Positions 17,029 through 25,599 of a DNA stretch of 64,000 nucleotides are shown piece by piece. Made by a program: the position numbers and the translations under genes. The DNA comes from Pseudomonas fluorescens. Lineage in GTDB: Bacteria > Pseudomonadota > Gammaproteobacteria > Pseudomonadales > Pseudomonadaceae. The notes beneath the pieces are model-generated. The model was not told the DNA's origin, ran no database searches, and saw nothing but the letters and a program-made list of their open reading frames with translations. The stretch is from positions 18,893 through 82,892 of the forward strand of contig NZ_CABVHJ010000027.1 in assembly GCF_902497745.1 (NCBI RefSeq). The letters run 5' to 3'. How positions within the stretch are numbered: the stretch's first letter is position 1; each line of letters begins with the position of its first letter.

Positions 17029-18243
17029 ATGAAATTGCCGATTTACCTTGATTACTCTGCGACCACCCCGGTTGATCCGCGTGTTGCGCAAAAAATGAGT
17101 GAATGCCTGCTGGTCGACGGAAACTTCGGTAACCCGGCGTCCCGTTCCCACGTGTTCGGCTGGAAAGCTGAAGAGTCCGTCGAAAACGCCCGTCGTCAGG
17201 TGGCCGATCTGGTCAACGCCGATCCGCGCGAAATCGTCTGGACCTCCGGTGCCACCGAATCCGACAACCTGGCAATCAAGGGGGCGGCGCATTTCTATGG
17301 CTCCAAGGGCAAGCACCTGATCACCTCCAAGATCGAGCACAAGGCTGTCCTCGACACCATGCGCCAACTGGAGCGTGAAGGTTTCGAGGTCACCTACCTC
17401 GAGCCGACCGAAGACGGTCTGATCACTCCGGCCATGATTGAAGCGGCACTGCGCGAAGACACCATTCTGGTCTCCGTGATGCACGTGAACAACGAAATCG
17501 GCACCGTCAACGACATCGCAGCGATCGGCGAAATGCTCCGCGCCAAGGGCATTCTGTTCCACGTCGACGCCGCTCAGTCCACTGGCAAGGTCGAGATCGA
17601 CCTGCAGAAACTGAAAGTCGACATGATGTCGTTCTCCGCCCACAAAACCTACGGCCCTAAAGGCATCGGCGCGCTGTACGTCAGCCGCAAGCCGCGTGTG
17701 CGCATCGAAGCGACCATGCACGGCGGCGGTCACGAGCGTGGCATGCGTTCCGGCACCCTGGCGACCCACCAGATCGTCGGCATGGGTGAAGCGTTCCGTG
17801 TAGCCAAAGAAGACATGGCGGCTGAAAACGTCCGTATCAAAGCCTTGAGCGACCGCTTCTACAAGCAGGTCGAGCATCTGGAAGAGCTGTACGTCAACGG
17901 CAGCCTGACCGCCCGCGTTCCGCACAACCTGAACCTGAGCTTCAACTACGTTGAAGGCGAGTCGCTGATCATGGCGCTCAAGGATCTGGCGGTATCGTCC
18001 GGTTCGGCGTGCACTTCGGCGTCGCTGGAGCCTTCGTACGTACTGCGCGCCCTGGGCCGCAACGACGAACTGGCACACAGCTCGATCCGCTTCACCTTCG
18101 GCCGTTTCACCACCGAAGAAGAAATCGACTACGCCGCGCAGAAAGTCTGCGAGGCCGTTACCAAGCTGCGCGCTCTGTCGCCGCTGTGGGACATGTACAA
18201 AGACGGCGTCGATATCTCGAAAATCGAGTGGGCGGCACACTAA
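17029..18243 (+). CDS. iscS: Cysteine desulfurase IscS
   Basis: This 404-residue PLP enzyme takes sulphur from cysteine and hands it as persulphide to IscU and to tRNA-thiolation enzymes. Motifs are LDYSATTPVDPRV, TSGATESDNLAIKG, the PLP lysine in SFSAHKTYGPKG (about residue 206), and the mobile catalytic-cysteine loop SSGSACTSASLEPSYVLRAL. Length equals E. coli IscS. The 47 bp gap from iscR contains GGAGAT as ribosome site. Confidence 0.98.
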   Translation: MKLPIYLDYSATTPVDPRVAQKMSECLLVDGNFGNPASRSHVFGWKAEESVENARRQVADLVNADPREIVWTSGATESDNLAIKGAAHFYGSKGKHLITSKIEHKAVLDTMRQLEREGFEVTYLEPTEDGLITPAMIEAALREDTILVSVMHVNNEIGTVNDIAAIGEMLRAKGILFHVDAAQSTGKVEIDLQKLKVDMMSFSAHKTYGPKGIGALYVSRKPRVRIEATMHGGGHERGMRSGTLATHQIVGMGEAFRVAKEDMAAENVRIKALSDRFYKQVEHLEELYVNGSLTARVPHNLNLSFNYVEGESLIMALKDLAVSSGSACTSASLEPSYVLRALGRNDELAHSSIRFTFGRFTTEEEIDYAAQKVCEAVTKLRALSPLWDMYKDGVDISKIEWAAH

Positions 18244-18344
18244 ATATAGAAGCCGCCAGATACAGATCCTGTAGCGACGCGGCGGTTTACGCAGCGCAGT
18301 TGCAGGGTCTCAAGAGCGGCCCTGATGAGTGAGGATTGAGAATC

Positions 18345-18731
18345 ATGGCTTACAGCGAAAAGGTCATCGACCACTACGAAAACCCGCGCAACGTCGGCAA
18401 GATGAACGCGGAAGATCCTGATGTCGGCACCGGCATGGTCGGCGCTCCGGCGTGCGGCGATGTGATGCGTCTGCAAATCAAGGTCAACGACGCTGGCATC
18501 ATCGAAGATGCCAAGTTCAAGACCTACGGCTGCGGTTCGGCTATCGCTTCCAGCTCCCTCGCCACCGAGTGGATGAAGGGCAAGACCCTGGACGAAGCAG
18601 AAACCATCAAGAACACTCAGCTGGCCGAAGAACTGGCCCTGCCGCCAGTGAAAATTCACTGCTCGGTACTGGCTGAAGACGCTATCAAAGCGGCTGTTCG
18701 CGATTACAAGCAGAAGAAAGGCTTGATCTGA
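18345..18731 (+). CDS. iscU: Fe-S cluster assembly scaffold IscU
   Basis: This 128-residue scaffold begins MAYSEKVIDHYENPRNVG. The three cluster cysteines are visible in GAPACGDVM, TYGCGSAI and KIHCSVLAED, with the conserved Asp after the first. The LPPVK motif bound by HscA is present as ALPPVKIH. An in-frame ATG nine bases upstream (18336) is less likely because homologues start at MAYSEK and GAGGATTGAGA precedes 18345. Confidence 0.98.
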   Translation: MAYSEKVIDHYENPRNVGKMNAEDPDVGTGMVGAPACGDVMRLQIKVNDAGIIEDAKFKTYGCGSAIASSSLATEWMKGKTLDEAETIKNTQLAEELALPPVKIHCSVLAEDAIKAAVRDYKQKKGLI

Positions 18732-18765
18732 CTTTCTGGATTTGGCGACGAGTAAGGAGTCACCG

Positions 18766-19089
18766 ATGGCTATCAGCATGACAGAAGCGGCTGCTCGACA
18801 CGTGCGGCGCTCCCTCGACGGGCGCGGCAAAGGTGAAGGGATTCGTCTGGGTGTTCGCACCACAGGCTGTTCCGGCCTTGCCTACGTGCTGGAGTTTGTC
18901 GACGAGGTGGTTGCAGAGGATCAGGTGTTCGAAAGTCACGGCGAAAAAGTGATCATCGACCCGAAAAGCCTGGCCTACCTGGACGGCACCGAGCTCGATT
19001 TCGTCAAGGAAGGGTTGAACGAAGGCTTCAAGTTCAACAACCCCAACGTACGCGGTGAATGTGGCTGCGGCGAAAGCTTCAACATCTGA
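18766..19089 (+). CDS. iscA: A-type Fe-S carrier IscA
   Basis: This 107-residue protein begins MAISMTEAAARHVRR and carries the three invariant cysteines in TTGCSGLAY and GECGCGESF at the C-terminus. It carries clusters or iron to apo-proteins. The start at 18766 has AAGGAGT at the right distance; 34 bp separate it from iscU. Confidence 0.97.
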   Translation: MAISMTEAAARHVRRSLDGRGKGEGIRLGVRTTGCSGLAYVLEFVDEVVAEDQVFESHGEKVIIDPKSLAYLDGTELDFVKEGLNEGFKFNNPNVRGECGCGESFNI

Positions 19090-19097
19090 GGCTTGTC

Positions 19098-19619
19098 GTG
19101 GGTATTCCTTGTCATTTCGCTTTATTCGAGCTGCAACCGGGTTTCCGTCTGGATCTCGAGCAGTTGGCCACGCGCTATCGTGAGTTGGCGCGCGGCGTTC
19201 ATCCTGACCGCTTTGCCGACGCTTCCGAGCGTGAGCAGCGGTCGGCACTCGAGCAGTCTGCACGGCTCAACGACGCCTATCAGACGCTCAAGAGTCCGGC
19301 CCAGCGTGCACGCTACCTGCTGACCATCAGCGGGCATGAAGTGCCGATGGAAGTCACGGTCCATGACCCCGAGTTTCTTCTGCAGCAGATGCAATGGCGC
19401 GAAGAGCTCGAAGACCTCCAGGACAGTGCCGACCTTGACGGTGTCGCGGTGTTCAAGCGGCGCTTGAAAGTGGCTCAGGAAGAACTCAATGAAAGCTTCG
19501 CAGCCTGTTGGGATGATGCGGCGCAACGCGAACAGGCCGAACGCCTGATGCGGCGCATGCAGTTCCTTGACAAGCTCACCTACGAAGTGCGCCAGTTAGA
19601 AGAGCGCCTCGACGATTAA
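19098..19619 (+). CDS. hscB: Fe-S co-chaperone HscB
   Basis: This 173-residue J-protein starts at GTG 19098 (reading MGIPCHFALFELQPGF) with CTGAGGC upstream. The J domain shows the HPD tripeptide in RGVHPDRFADAS, and the C-terminal three-helix IscU-binding domain follows (FLLQQMQWREELEDL). It delivers IscU to HscA and stimulates its ATPase. No ATG fits; the upstream frame overlaps iscA. Confidence 0.95.
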   Translation: MGIPCHFALFELQPGFRLDLEQLATRYRELARGVHPDRFADASEREQRSALEQSARLNDAYQTLKSPAQRARYLLTISGHEVPMEVTVHDPEFLLQQMQWREELEDLQDSADLDGVAVFKRRLKVAQEELNESFAACWDDAAQREQAERLMRRMQFLDKLTYEVRQLEERLDD

Positions 19620-19670
19620 CCCAGTGCCGCTCCGGTCGCACGCCTGATATACAGATAAGTCCTGATCACG

Positions 19671-21536
19671 ATGGCCCTACTGCAGATCGCCGAACCCGGC
19701 CAAAGTCCTCAACCGCACCAGCGTCGTCTGGCTGTGGGGATCGACTTGGGCACTACCAATTCGCTGGTCGCTGCGTTGCGCAGTGGTCTTTCCGAGCCGC
19801 TGGCTGACGCAAACGGGCAGGTAATCCTGCCGTCCGCTGTGCGTTACCACGCCGATCGCGTCGAAGTCGGCGAGTCGGCCAAGCTGGCCGCCGCTTCCGA
19901 TCCTTTGAACACCGTGCTGTCGGTCAAGCGCTTGATGGGTCGTGGTCTGTCCGATGTCAAGCAATTGGGCGAGCAACTGCCATACCGCTTTGTCGGTGGC
20001 GAGTCGCACATGCCGTTCATCGACACCGTGCAGGGCCCGAAAAGCCCGGTCGAAGTCTCCGCCGATATCCTCAAGGTTCTGCGTCAGCGCGCTGAAGCGA
20101 CGTTGGGTGGTGAACTGGTTGGCGCGGTGATCACCGTTCCAGCGTATTTCGACGATGCCCAGCGTCAAGCCACCAAAGATGCGGCCAAATTGGCCGGTCT
20201 GAACGTGCTGCGTTTGCTCAATGAGCCGACTGCGGCCGCTGTGGCGTACGGTCTGGATCAACACGCTGAAGGCCTGGTTGCCATTTATGACCTGGGCGGC
20301 GGTACTTTCGATATCTCTATTCTGCGTCTGACCGGCGGTGTTTTCGAAGTTCTGGCCACTGGCGGCGACAGCGCGCTGGGCGGTGATGACTTCGATCACG
20401 CGATTGCCGGCTGGATCATCGAGAGCGCGGGCCTGTCCGCCGATCTCGATCCGGGCGCACAACGCAATCTGCTGCAAACCGCTTGCGCAGCCAAAGAAGC
20501 CCTGACCGACTCGGCCAGCGTTGAAGTGGCCTATGGCGACTGGAAAGCACAGCTGACCCGCGAAGCCTTCGATGCGCTGATCGAGCCAATGGTCGCGCGT
20601 AGCCTGAAAGCCTGCCGCCGCGCTGTTCGTGATTCCGGTATCGAGCTGGAAGACGTGCACGCCGTGGTCATGGTCGGCGGTTCGACCCGCGTTCCGCGTG
20701 TTCGCGAAGCCGTTGCCGAAGCCTTCGGGCGTCAACCTCTGACTGAAATCGATCCGGATCAAGTGGTGGCCATCGGTGCTGCGATCCAGGCTGATACGCT
20801 GGCGGGCAACAAGCGTGATGGCGGCGAACTGCTGCTGCTCGACGTGATTCCGCTGTCCCTGGGGCTGGAGACCATGGGTGGCTTGATGGAGAAGGTGATT
20901 CCGCGCAACACCACCATCCCCGTCGCGCGCGCTCAGGATTTCACCACTTATAAAGACGGCCAGTCGGCCATGGCGATCCACGTCCTGCAGGGTGAGCGCG
21001 AGCTGATCAGTGACTGCCGTTCGCTGGCACGCTTCGAATTGCGCGGCATTCCAGCAATGGTCGCCGGAGCAGCGAAGATTCGCGTGACCTTCCAGGTCGA
21101 TGCCGACGGTCTGCTCAACGTTTCTGCCCGTGAACTGGGTTCCGGCGTTGAGGCGAGCATTCAGGTCAAGCCTTCCTACGGTCTGACCGACGGCGAAATC
21201 GCCAAGATGCTGAAAGATTCGTTCCAGCACGCCAACGACGATAAGGTCGCCCGCGTTCTGCGTGAGCAGCAAGTCGATGCCCAGCGCCTGATCGAAGCGG
21301 TGCAGGGCGCTCTTGAGGTTGATGGCGAGCGTTTGCTCGACGCCGAAGAGCGCATGGTTATCGACCTGCAGCTGCAGGAACTGGCCGAACTGATGAAAGG
21401 TACTGATGGTTACGCCATCGAGCAGCAGACCAAGCGTCTGTCGCAAGTGACCGATGCTTTTGCTGCCCGCCGCATGGATCTGACGGTGAAAGCCGCTCTG
21501 TCGGGGCGCAATCTGAATGAAATCGAGGATATCTGA
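19671..21536 (+). CDS. hscA: Fe-S specialised Hsp70 chaperone HscA
   Basis: This 621-residue Hsp70 shows the phosphate-1 motif AVGIDLGTTNSLVAAL, LLNEPTAAAVAYGLD, the phosphate-2 motif YDLGGGTFDISIL and the adenosine motif VVMVGGSTRVPRVREAV, then the substrate-binding domain. It binds the LPPVK segment of IscU and uses ATP to drive cluster release. It overlaps fdx by one base (TGATG). Confidence 0.97.
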   Translation: MALLQIAEPGQSPQPHQRRLAVGIDLGTTNSLVAALRSGLSEPLADANGQVILPSAVRYHADRVEVGESAKLAAASDPLNTVLSVKRLMGRGLSDVKQLGEQLPYRFVGGESHMPFIDTVQGPKSPVEVSADILKVLRQRAEATLGGELVGAVITVPAYFDDAQRQATKDAAKLAGLNVLRLLNEPTAAAVAYGLDQHAEGLVAIYDLGGGTFDISILRLTGGVFEVLATGGDSALGGDDFDHAIAGWIIESAGLSADLDPGAQRNLLQTACAAKEALTDSASVEVAYGDWKAQLTREAFDALIEPMVARSLKACRRAVRDSGIELEDVHAVVMVGGSTRVPRVREAVAEAFGRQPLTEIDPDQVVAIGAAIQADTLAGNKRDGGELLLLDVIPLSLGLETMGGLMEKVIPRNTTIPVARAQDFTTYKDGQSAMAIHVLQGERELISDCRSLARFELRGIPAMVAGAAKIRVTFQVDADGLLNVSARELGSGVEASIQVKPSYGLTDGEIAKMLKDSFQHANDDKVARVLREQQVDAQRLIEAVQGALEVDGERLLDAEERMVIDLQLQELAELMKGTDGYAIEQQTKRLSQVTDAFAARRMDLTVKAALSGRNLNEIEDI

Positions 21537-21877
21537 TGCCGCAGGTCATTTTTCTGCCCCACGAGAAGTTCTGCCCTGAAGGCATGGTGGTCGAGGCTGA
21601 GCCCGGCACCTCTATTCTCGAACTGGCCCACGAACACCACATCGAGATGGAAAGCGCCTGCGGCGGCGTCTGCGCTTGCACTACGTGCCACTGCATCATC
21701 CGCGAGGGTTTCGACTCGATGGAAGAGGCTGACGAGCTGGAAGAAGATTTCCTCGATCGTGCCTGGGGCCTGGAAGCGCAATCGCGTCTGGCTTGCCAGG
21801 CGATCGTCGGTGAAGAAGATATCACCGTCGAAATTCCGAAATATTCGCTTAACCATGCGGCCGAAGCGCCGCACTGA
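21536..21877 (+). CDS. fdx: ISC-type [2Fe-2S] ferredoxin
   Basis: This 113-residue adrenodoxin-type ferredoxin has the ligand cysteines in ESACGGVCACTTCHC (spaced C-x5-C-x2-C) and a fourth in SRLACQAIVG. It supplies electrons for cluster assembly on IscU. Translation is coupled to hscA through the shared TGATG. Confidence 0.97.
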   Translation: MPQVIFLPHEKFCPEGMVVEAEPGTSILELAHEHHIEMESACGGVCACTTCHCIIREGFDSMEEADELEEDFLDRAWGLEAQSRLACQAIVGEEDITVEIPKYSLNHAAEAPH

Positions 21878-21891
21878 CTGGTAAGACTGTC

Positions 21892-22092
21892 ATGAGCTAC
21901 GGTTGGAATGATGTTCAACGTATTGCAGAAGAACTGGCTGAGGCCAAGCCGGGCGTAGACCCGTTTTCTGTCAATTTCGTCGATCTGCAGCAATGGATCA
22001 AAGAGCTGCCGGATTTTGACAATACCTCTGGCCGTGTCGGCGAGAAGGTGTTGGAGGCGGTTCAGACGCTCTGGGCCAAAGAATTGGACTGA
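21892..22092 (+). CDS. iscX: Fe-S assembly protein IscX
   Basis: This 66-residue acidic protein begins MSYGWNDVQRIAEELAE and contains DPFSVNFVDLQQWIKEL. It binds IscS and modulates desulphurase activity, possibly as an iron sensor. It is the last gene of the isc operon; a hairpin follows. Confidence 0.95.
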   Translation: MSYGWNDVQRIAEELAEAKPGVDPFSVNFVDLQQWIKELPDFDNTSGRVGEKVLEAVQTLWAKELD

Positions 22093-22120
22093 TCGTCTCG
22101 CAGGTTAGGCAATACCCAAG

Positions 22121-22150
22121 AACCCGCGTATAATTCGCGGGTTTAATTTT
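22121..22150 (+). terminator. Terminator-like hairpin after isc operon with embedded TATAAT
   Basis: AACCCGCG and CGCGGGTT pair around TATAATT and are followed by TAATTTTT, which fits a rho-independent terminator. The loop and stem edge contain TATAAT at 22129..22134, about 50 bp before ndk, a perfect -10 hexamer. The best -35 at the right spacing is poor. Confidence 0.7.
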
Positions 22151-22179
22151 TCGCAAATTACCGTTTCTGGAGTTACACC

Positions 22180-22605
22180 ATGGCTGTTCAACGCACTTTC
22201 TCCATCATCAAGCCTGACGCTGTTGCAAAAAACGTCATCGGCGAAATCACCACTCGTTTCGAAAAAGCCGGCCTGCGCGTTGTAGCTTCGAAACTGAAGC
22301 AACTGTCCAAAGCTGAAGCTGAAGGCTTCTACGCTGAGCACAGCGCTCGTGGTTTCTTCGGCGACCTGGTTGCTTTCATGATCTCCGGTCCTGTTGTTGT
22401 TCAGGTTCTGGAAGGCGAAAACGCTATCGCTCTGAACCGTGAGCTGATGGGCGCTACCAACCCTAAAGAAGCTGCTGCCGGTACCATCCGCGCTGACTTC
22501 GCTGATTCCATCGACGCCAACGCTGTTCACGGTTCGGACTCCGAAGCCGCAGCTGCTCGTGAAATCTCGTACTTCTTCGCAGCTACTGAAGTAACCACTC
22601 GCTAA
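22180..22605 (+). CDS. ndk: Nucleoside diphosphate kinase
   Basis: This 141-residue enzyme transfers the gamma phosphate between nucleoside di- and triphosphates through the catalytic histidine in NAVHGSDS. The N-terminus RTFSIIKPDAVAKNVIGEI and the substrate-site residues in RGFFGDLVAFM are intact. CTGGAGTT precedes the ATG. Codon choice is strongly biased (GCT, GGT, CTG), suggesting high expression. Confidence 0.98.
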   Translation: MAVQRTFSIIKPDAVAKNVIGEITTRFEKAGLRVVASKLKQLSKAEAEGFYAEHSARGFFGDLVAFMISGPVVVQVLEGENAIALNRELMGATNPKEAAAGTIRADFADSIDANAVHGSDSEAAAAREISYFFAATEVTTR

Positions 22606-22633
22606 GCATTGGCTTAAGAGTGAAGGTGAATCC

Positions 22634-23782
22634 ATGACTACATCGACTGTAAAAACCAACCTGCTGGGTCTGACTCAACAGGAAATGGAAAAATTCTTCG
22701 ACTCAATCGGGGAGAAGCGTTTCCGTGCCGGTCAGGTAATGAAATGGATTCACCACTTTGGCGTCGATGATTTCGACGCCATGACGAACGTCAGCAAGGC
22801 CTTGCGCGACAAGCTCAAGGCTATTGCTGAGGTCCGTGGTCCGGAAGTGGTCAGCGAGGACATCTCCAGCGACGGCACCCGTAAGTGGGTGGTGCGCGTG
22901 GCGTCCGGCAGCTGCGTCGAGACCGTGTACATTCCCCAGGGCAAACGCGGCACTCTGTGCGTTTCGTCCCAGGCAGGCTGTGCCCTGGATTGCAGTTTCT
23001 GCTCCACCGGCAAGCAAGGCTTCAACAGCAACCTCACCGCCGCCGAAGTCATCGGTCAGGTGTGGATTGCCAACAAATCTTTTGGCAGTGTCCCGGCAAC
23101 CGTCGACCGTGCCATCACCAACGTGGTGATGATGGGCATGGGTGAGCCGCTGCTGAACTTCGACAACGTCGTCGCCGCCATGCATCTGATGATGGATGAC
23201 CTCGGCTACGGGATCTCCAAGCGCCGCGTGACCCTGTCCACCTCGGGTGTGGTGCCGATGATCGATGAGCTGGCCAAGCACATCGACGTTTCCCTGGCGT
23301 TGTCCCTGCACGCACCGAATGACGCATTGCGTAACCAATTGGTGCCGATCAACAAGAAGTATCCGCTTAAGATGCTGCTCGAGTCGTGCCAGCGCTATAT
23401 GTCCGCCCTTGGCGAGAAACGTGTGCTGACCATCGAGTACACCTTGCTCAAGGACATCAACGACAAGGTCGAGCACGCCGTTGAGATGATCGAGCTGCTG
23501 AAGAACATTCCGTGCAAGATCAACCTGATTCCGTTCAACCCGTTCCCGCATTCCGGGTACGAGCGCCCGAGCAACAACGCGATCCGTCGTTTCCAGGATC
23601 AGTTGCATCAGGCCGGTTTCAACGTCACTGTCCGCACCACCCGTGGTGAAGACATCGACGCCGCATGTGGTCAATTGGTAGGGCAGGTGCTGGATCGCAC
23701 CCGTCGCAGCGAACGTTACATCGCCGTGCGTGAGTTGAGCGCCGACAGCGATCTGGCACAGAACGCCGCGAACACTAACTAA
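22634..23782 (+). CDS. rlmN: 23S rRNA A2503 / tRNA A37 C2-methyltransferase (radical SAM)
   Basis: This 382-residue radical-SAM enzyme has the cluster motif CALDCSFCSTGKQGF (Cx3Cx2C), SSQAGCALD upstream of it and the methyl-carrying cysteine near the C-terminus in DIDAACGQL. It methylates C2 of A2503 in 23S rRNA and A37 in some tRNAs. It starts 28 bp after ndk. Confidence 0.97.
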   Translation: MTTSTVKTNLLGLTQQEMEKFFDSIGEKRFRAGQVMKWIHHFGVDDFDAMTNVSKALRDKLKAIAEVRGPEVVSEDISSDGTRKWVVRVASGSCVETVYIPQGKRGTLCVSSQAGCALDCSFCSTGKQGFNSNLTAAEVIGQVWIANKSFGSVPATVDRAITNVVMMGMGEPLLNFDNVVAAMHLMMDDLGYGISKRRVTLSTSGVVPMIDELAKHIDVSLALSLHAPNDALRNQLVPINKKYPLKMLLESCQRYMSALGEKRVLTIEYTLLKDINDKVEHAVEMIELLKNIPCKINLIPFNPFPHSGYERPSNNAIRRFQDQLHQAGFNVTVRTTRGEDIDAACGQLVGQVLDRTRRSERYIAVRELSADSDLAQNAANTN

Positions 23783-23794
23783 GAGAGGATCTCT

Positions 23795-24553
23795 ATGTCC
23801 CTGCGCTTTGCGCTGCTGTTGCTGTTGGCCAGCCTGTGTGCTGGTTGTGTCCTGTCGGGTGACTACAACCCGATGAAGACCAGCAAGGGCCGTGATGAAG
23901 CGCGGGCTGCCTACGTGCAGTTGGGGCTGGGGTACTTGCAGCAAGGCATGAGCGAGCGGGCCAAGGTGCCGCTGAAGAAGGCGCTGGAAATCGACGGTTC
24001 CGATCCTGACGCCAACGCGGCCCTCGGCTTGGTGTTTCAGTCCGAAATGGAACCGGAACTGGCCGACGAACACTTCCGCAAGGCCTTGTCCTCCCGTCCC
24101 GCCGATGCGCGCATCCTCAACAACTACGGCAGTTTTCTCTACGAACAACAGCGTTATAAAGAAGCCTACGAGCGTTTTGAACAGGCCGCCGCCGATACCC
24201 TGTATCCTGAGCGTTCGCGTGTGTTCGAGAACCTCGGCATGACGGCCGCAAAGCTCGGTCAGCGGGATCTGGCGCAGCAACAGCTGGAAAAGGCACTGCG
24301 CTTGAATCGCCAACAACCGCGCGCATTGCTGGAAATGGCTGAGTTGTCCTTCGAAGACAGGCATTATGTGCCCGCGCGTGACTATTACGACCGTTTCAGC
24401 CTGCTGACCGAACAAAATGCACGTAGTCTATTGCTCGGCGTTCGGCTGGCAAAAGTGTTTGAAGATCGCGACAAGGCCGCCAGTTATGGCCTGCAATTAA
24501 AACGACTCTATCCCGGTACGCCGGAATATCAGCAATACCTGTCGGAGCAATGA
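23795..24553 (+). CDS. pilW: Type IV pilus biogenesis/stability lipoprotein PilW (PilF of P. aeruginosa)
   Basis: This 252-residue lipoprotein has a signal ending in the lipobox LCAGC (Cys about residue 18) and six or so TPR repeats from residue 40 (AYVQLGLGYLQQGMSERAKVPLKKALEID, then DPDANAALGLVFQ). It is the pilotin that brings the secretin PilQ to the outer membrane. It overlaps rodZ by 4 bp (ATGA). Confidence 0.93.
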   Translation: MSLRFALLLLLASLCAGCVLSGDYNPMKTSKGRDEARAAYVQLGLGYLQQGMSERAKVPLKKALEIDGSDPDANAALGLVFQSEMEPELADEHFRKALSSRPADARILNNYGSFLYEQQRYKEAYERFEQAAADTLYPERSRVFENLGMTAAKLGQRDLAQQQLEKALRLNRQQPRALLEMAELSFEDRHYVPARDYYDRFSLLTEQNARSLLLGVRLAKVFEDRDKAASYGLQLKRLYPGTPEYQQYLSEQ

Positions 24554-25596
24554 TGAAAGCGGCGCATCCCGAAGTTGTAGCAGCGAATCGCGTTAACCCC
24601 GGTGAGACCCTGCGCCAGGCCCGCGAAAGCAATGGCTGGTCGCTGGCCGAAGTGGCTCTCAAGCTCAACCTCACCGTGACTTCCCTGAGCAATCTTGAAG
24701 CCGGCGCTTTCGACAAGCTGCCGGGGCATACCTTCGCTCGCGGTTACATTCGCGCTTATGCCAAATTGCTCGGCATGGACCAGACCGTTCTGGTTCAGCA
24801 ATTCGACCAGTCCACCGGCACCGATTCCCAAGGCAGCAACGTTCATGCCCTTGGCCGTATCGAAGAGCCGGTGCGGGTTTCCCACACCATTTTGCGTATC
24901 GTCAGCCTGCTGTTGCTGATCGCGGTCATCGGCGGCGGTTTCGTCTGGTGGCAGGATCAGACGTCGCTGCGTACCAAGGATCTGGCTACTCTGGCGCCTG
25001 AGCACGTTGAAGTCGAAGGTGCTGACGGCACCACCCAGATTCATCCGATCGATGAGCCGGAAGATCAGGCTGTCGAAGAGAATCAGGCCGATACTTCTAC
25101 AGCGCTGGCACTGCCTCAGTCTGAAACTACCGCTGAATCGTCTGGCGCCGAAGCGGCCTCCCCGGCAACCGCTCCAACTGCACCGGTTGCACCGGCTGTA
25201 ACGCCGACCGCCCCGGTTCATACGCCAGCCCCGGTTGTCGCCAATCCGGCCACTCCTGCGCCAACCGTTCCTGCTACTCCAGCGCCAACCGTTACCGCTC
25301 CAGTGGTTCCTGCTGCACCGGCAGCCACCACAGAAGCGGCCGCTCCGGTTGCTGGCGACGGTCAGGTCCAGCTGCAGTTCAGCGCCGATTGCTGGGCACA
25401 AGTGACCGACGGTCGTGGCAAAGTGATCTTCAGTGGTCTCAAGCATAAAGGCGATAGCGTCACCGTTTCCGGCAAGCCGCCGCTTAACGTACGTCTGGGT
25501 GTTGCCCGCGCCGCACAGGTCAGCTACAACGGCCAGCCGGTCGATATCGCTCCGTTCACCAGTGGCGAGACTGCTCGCCTGAAGTTGGGTCAATAA
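24550..25596 (+). CDS. rodZ: Cytoskeletal/HTH membrane protein RodZ
   Basis: This 348-residue protein has an N-terminal helix-turn-helix of the Cro/CI type (GETLRQARESNGWSLAEVALKLN) used in RodZ to bind MreB, one membrane segment about residues 115-135 (IVSLLLLIAVIGGGFVWW), a long Ala/Pro/Thr-rich periplasmic spacer (residues 190-265) and a C-terminal DUF4115-type domain (FSADCWAQVTDGRGKVIFSG). It links MreB to the rod-shape wall machinery. Overlap with pilW and 3 bp to ispG show one operon. Confidence 0.93.
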   Translation: MMKAAHPEVVAANRVNPGETLRQARESNGWSLAEVALKLNLTVTSLSNLEAGAFDKLPGHTFARGYIRAYAKLLGMDQTVLVQQFDQSTGTDSQGSNVHALGRIEEPVRVSHTILRIVSLLLLIAVIGGGFVWWQDQTSLRTKDLATLAPEHVEVEGADGTTQIHPIDEPEDQAVEENQADTSTALALPQSETTAESSGAEAASPATAPTAPVAPAVTPTAPVHTPAPVVANPATPAPTVPATPAPTVTAPVVPAAPAATTEAAAPVAGDGQVQLQFSADCWAQVTDGRGKVIFSGLKHKGDSVTVSGKPPLNVRLGVARAAQVSYNGQPVDIAPFTSGETARLKLGQ

Positions 25597-25599
25597 GTC

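Noticed and set aside
19677..21446. Open frame of 589 codons opposite hscA
   Set aside because: Antisense shadow of a clear Hsp70 gene; composition is typical of a frame kept open by codon bias.
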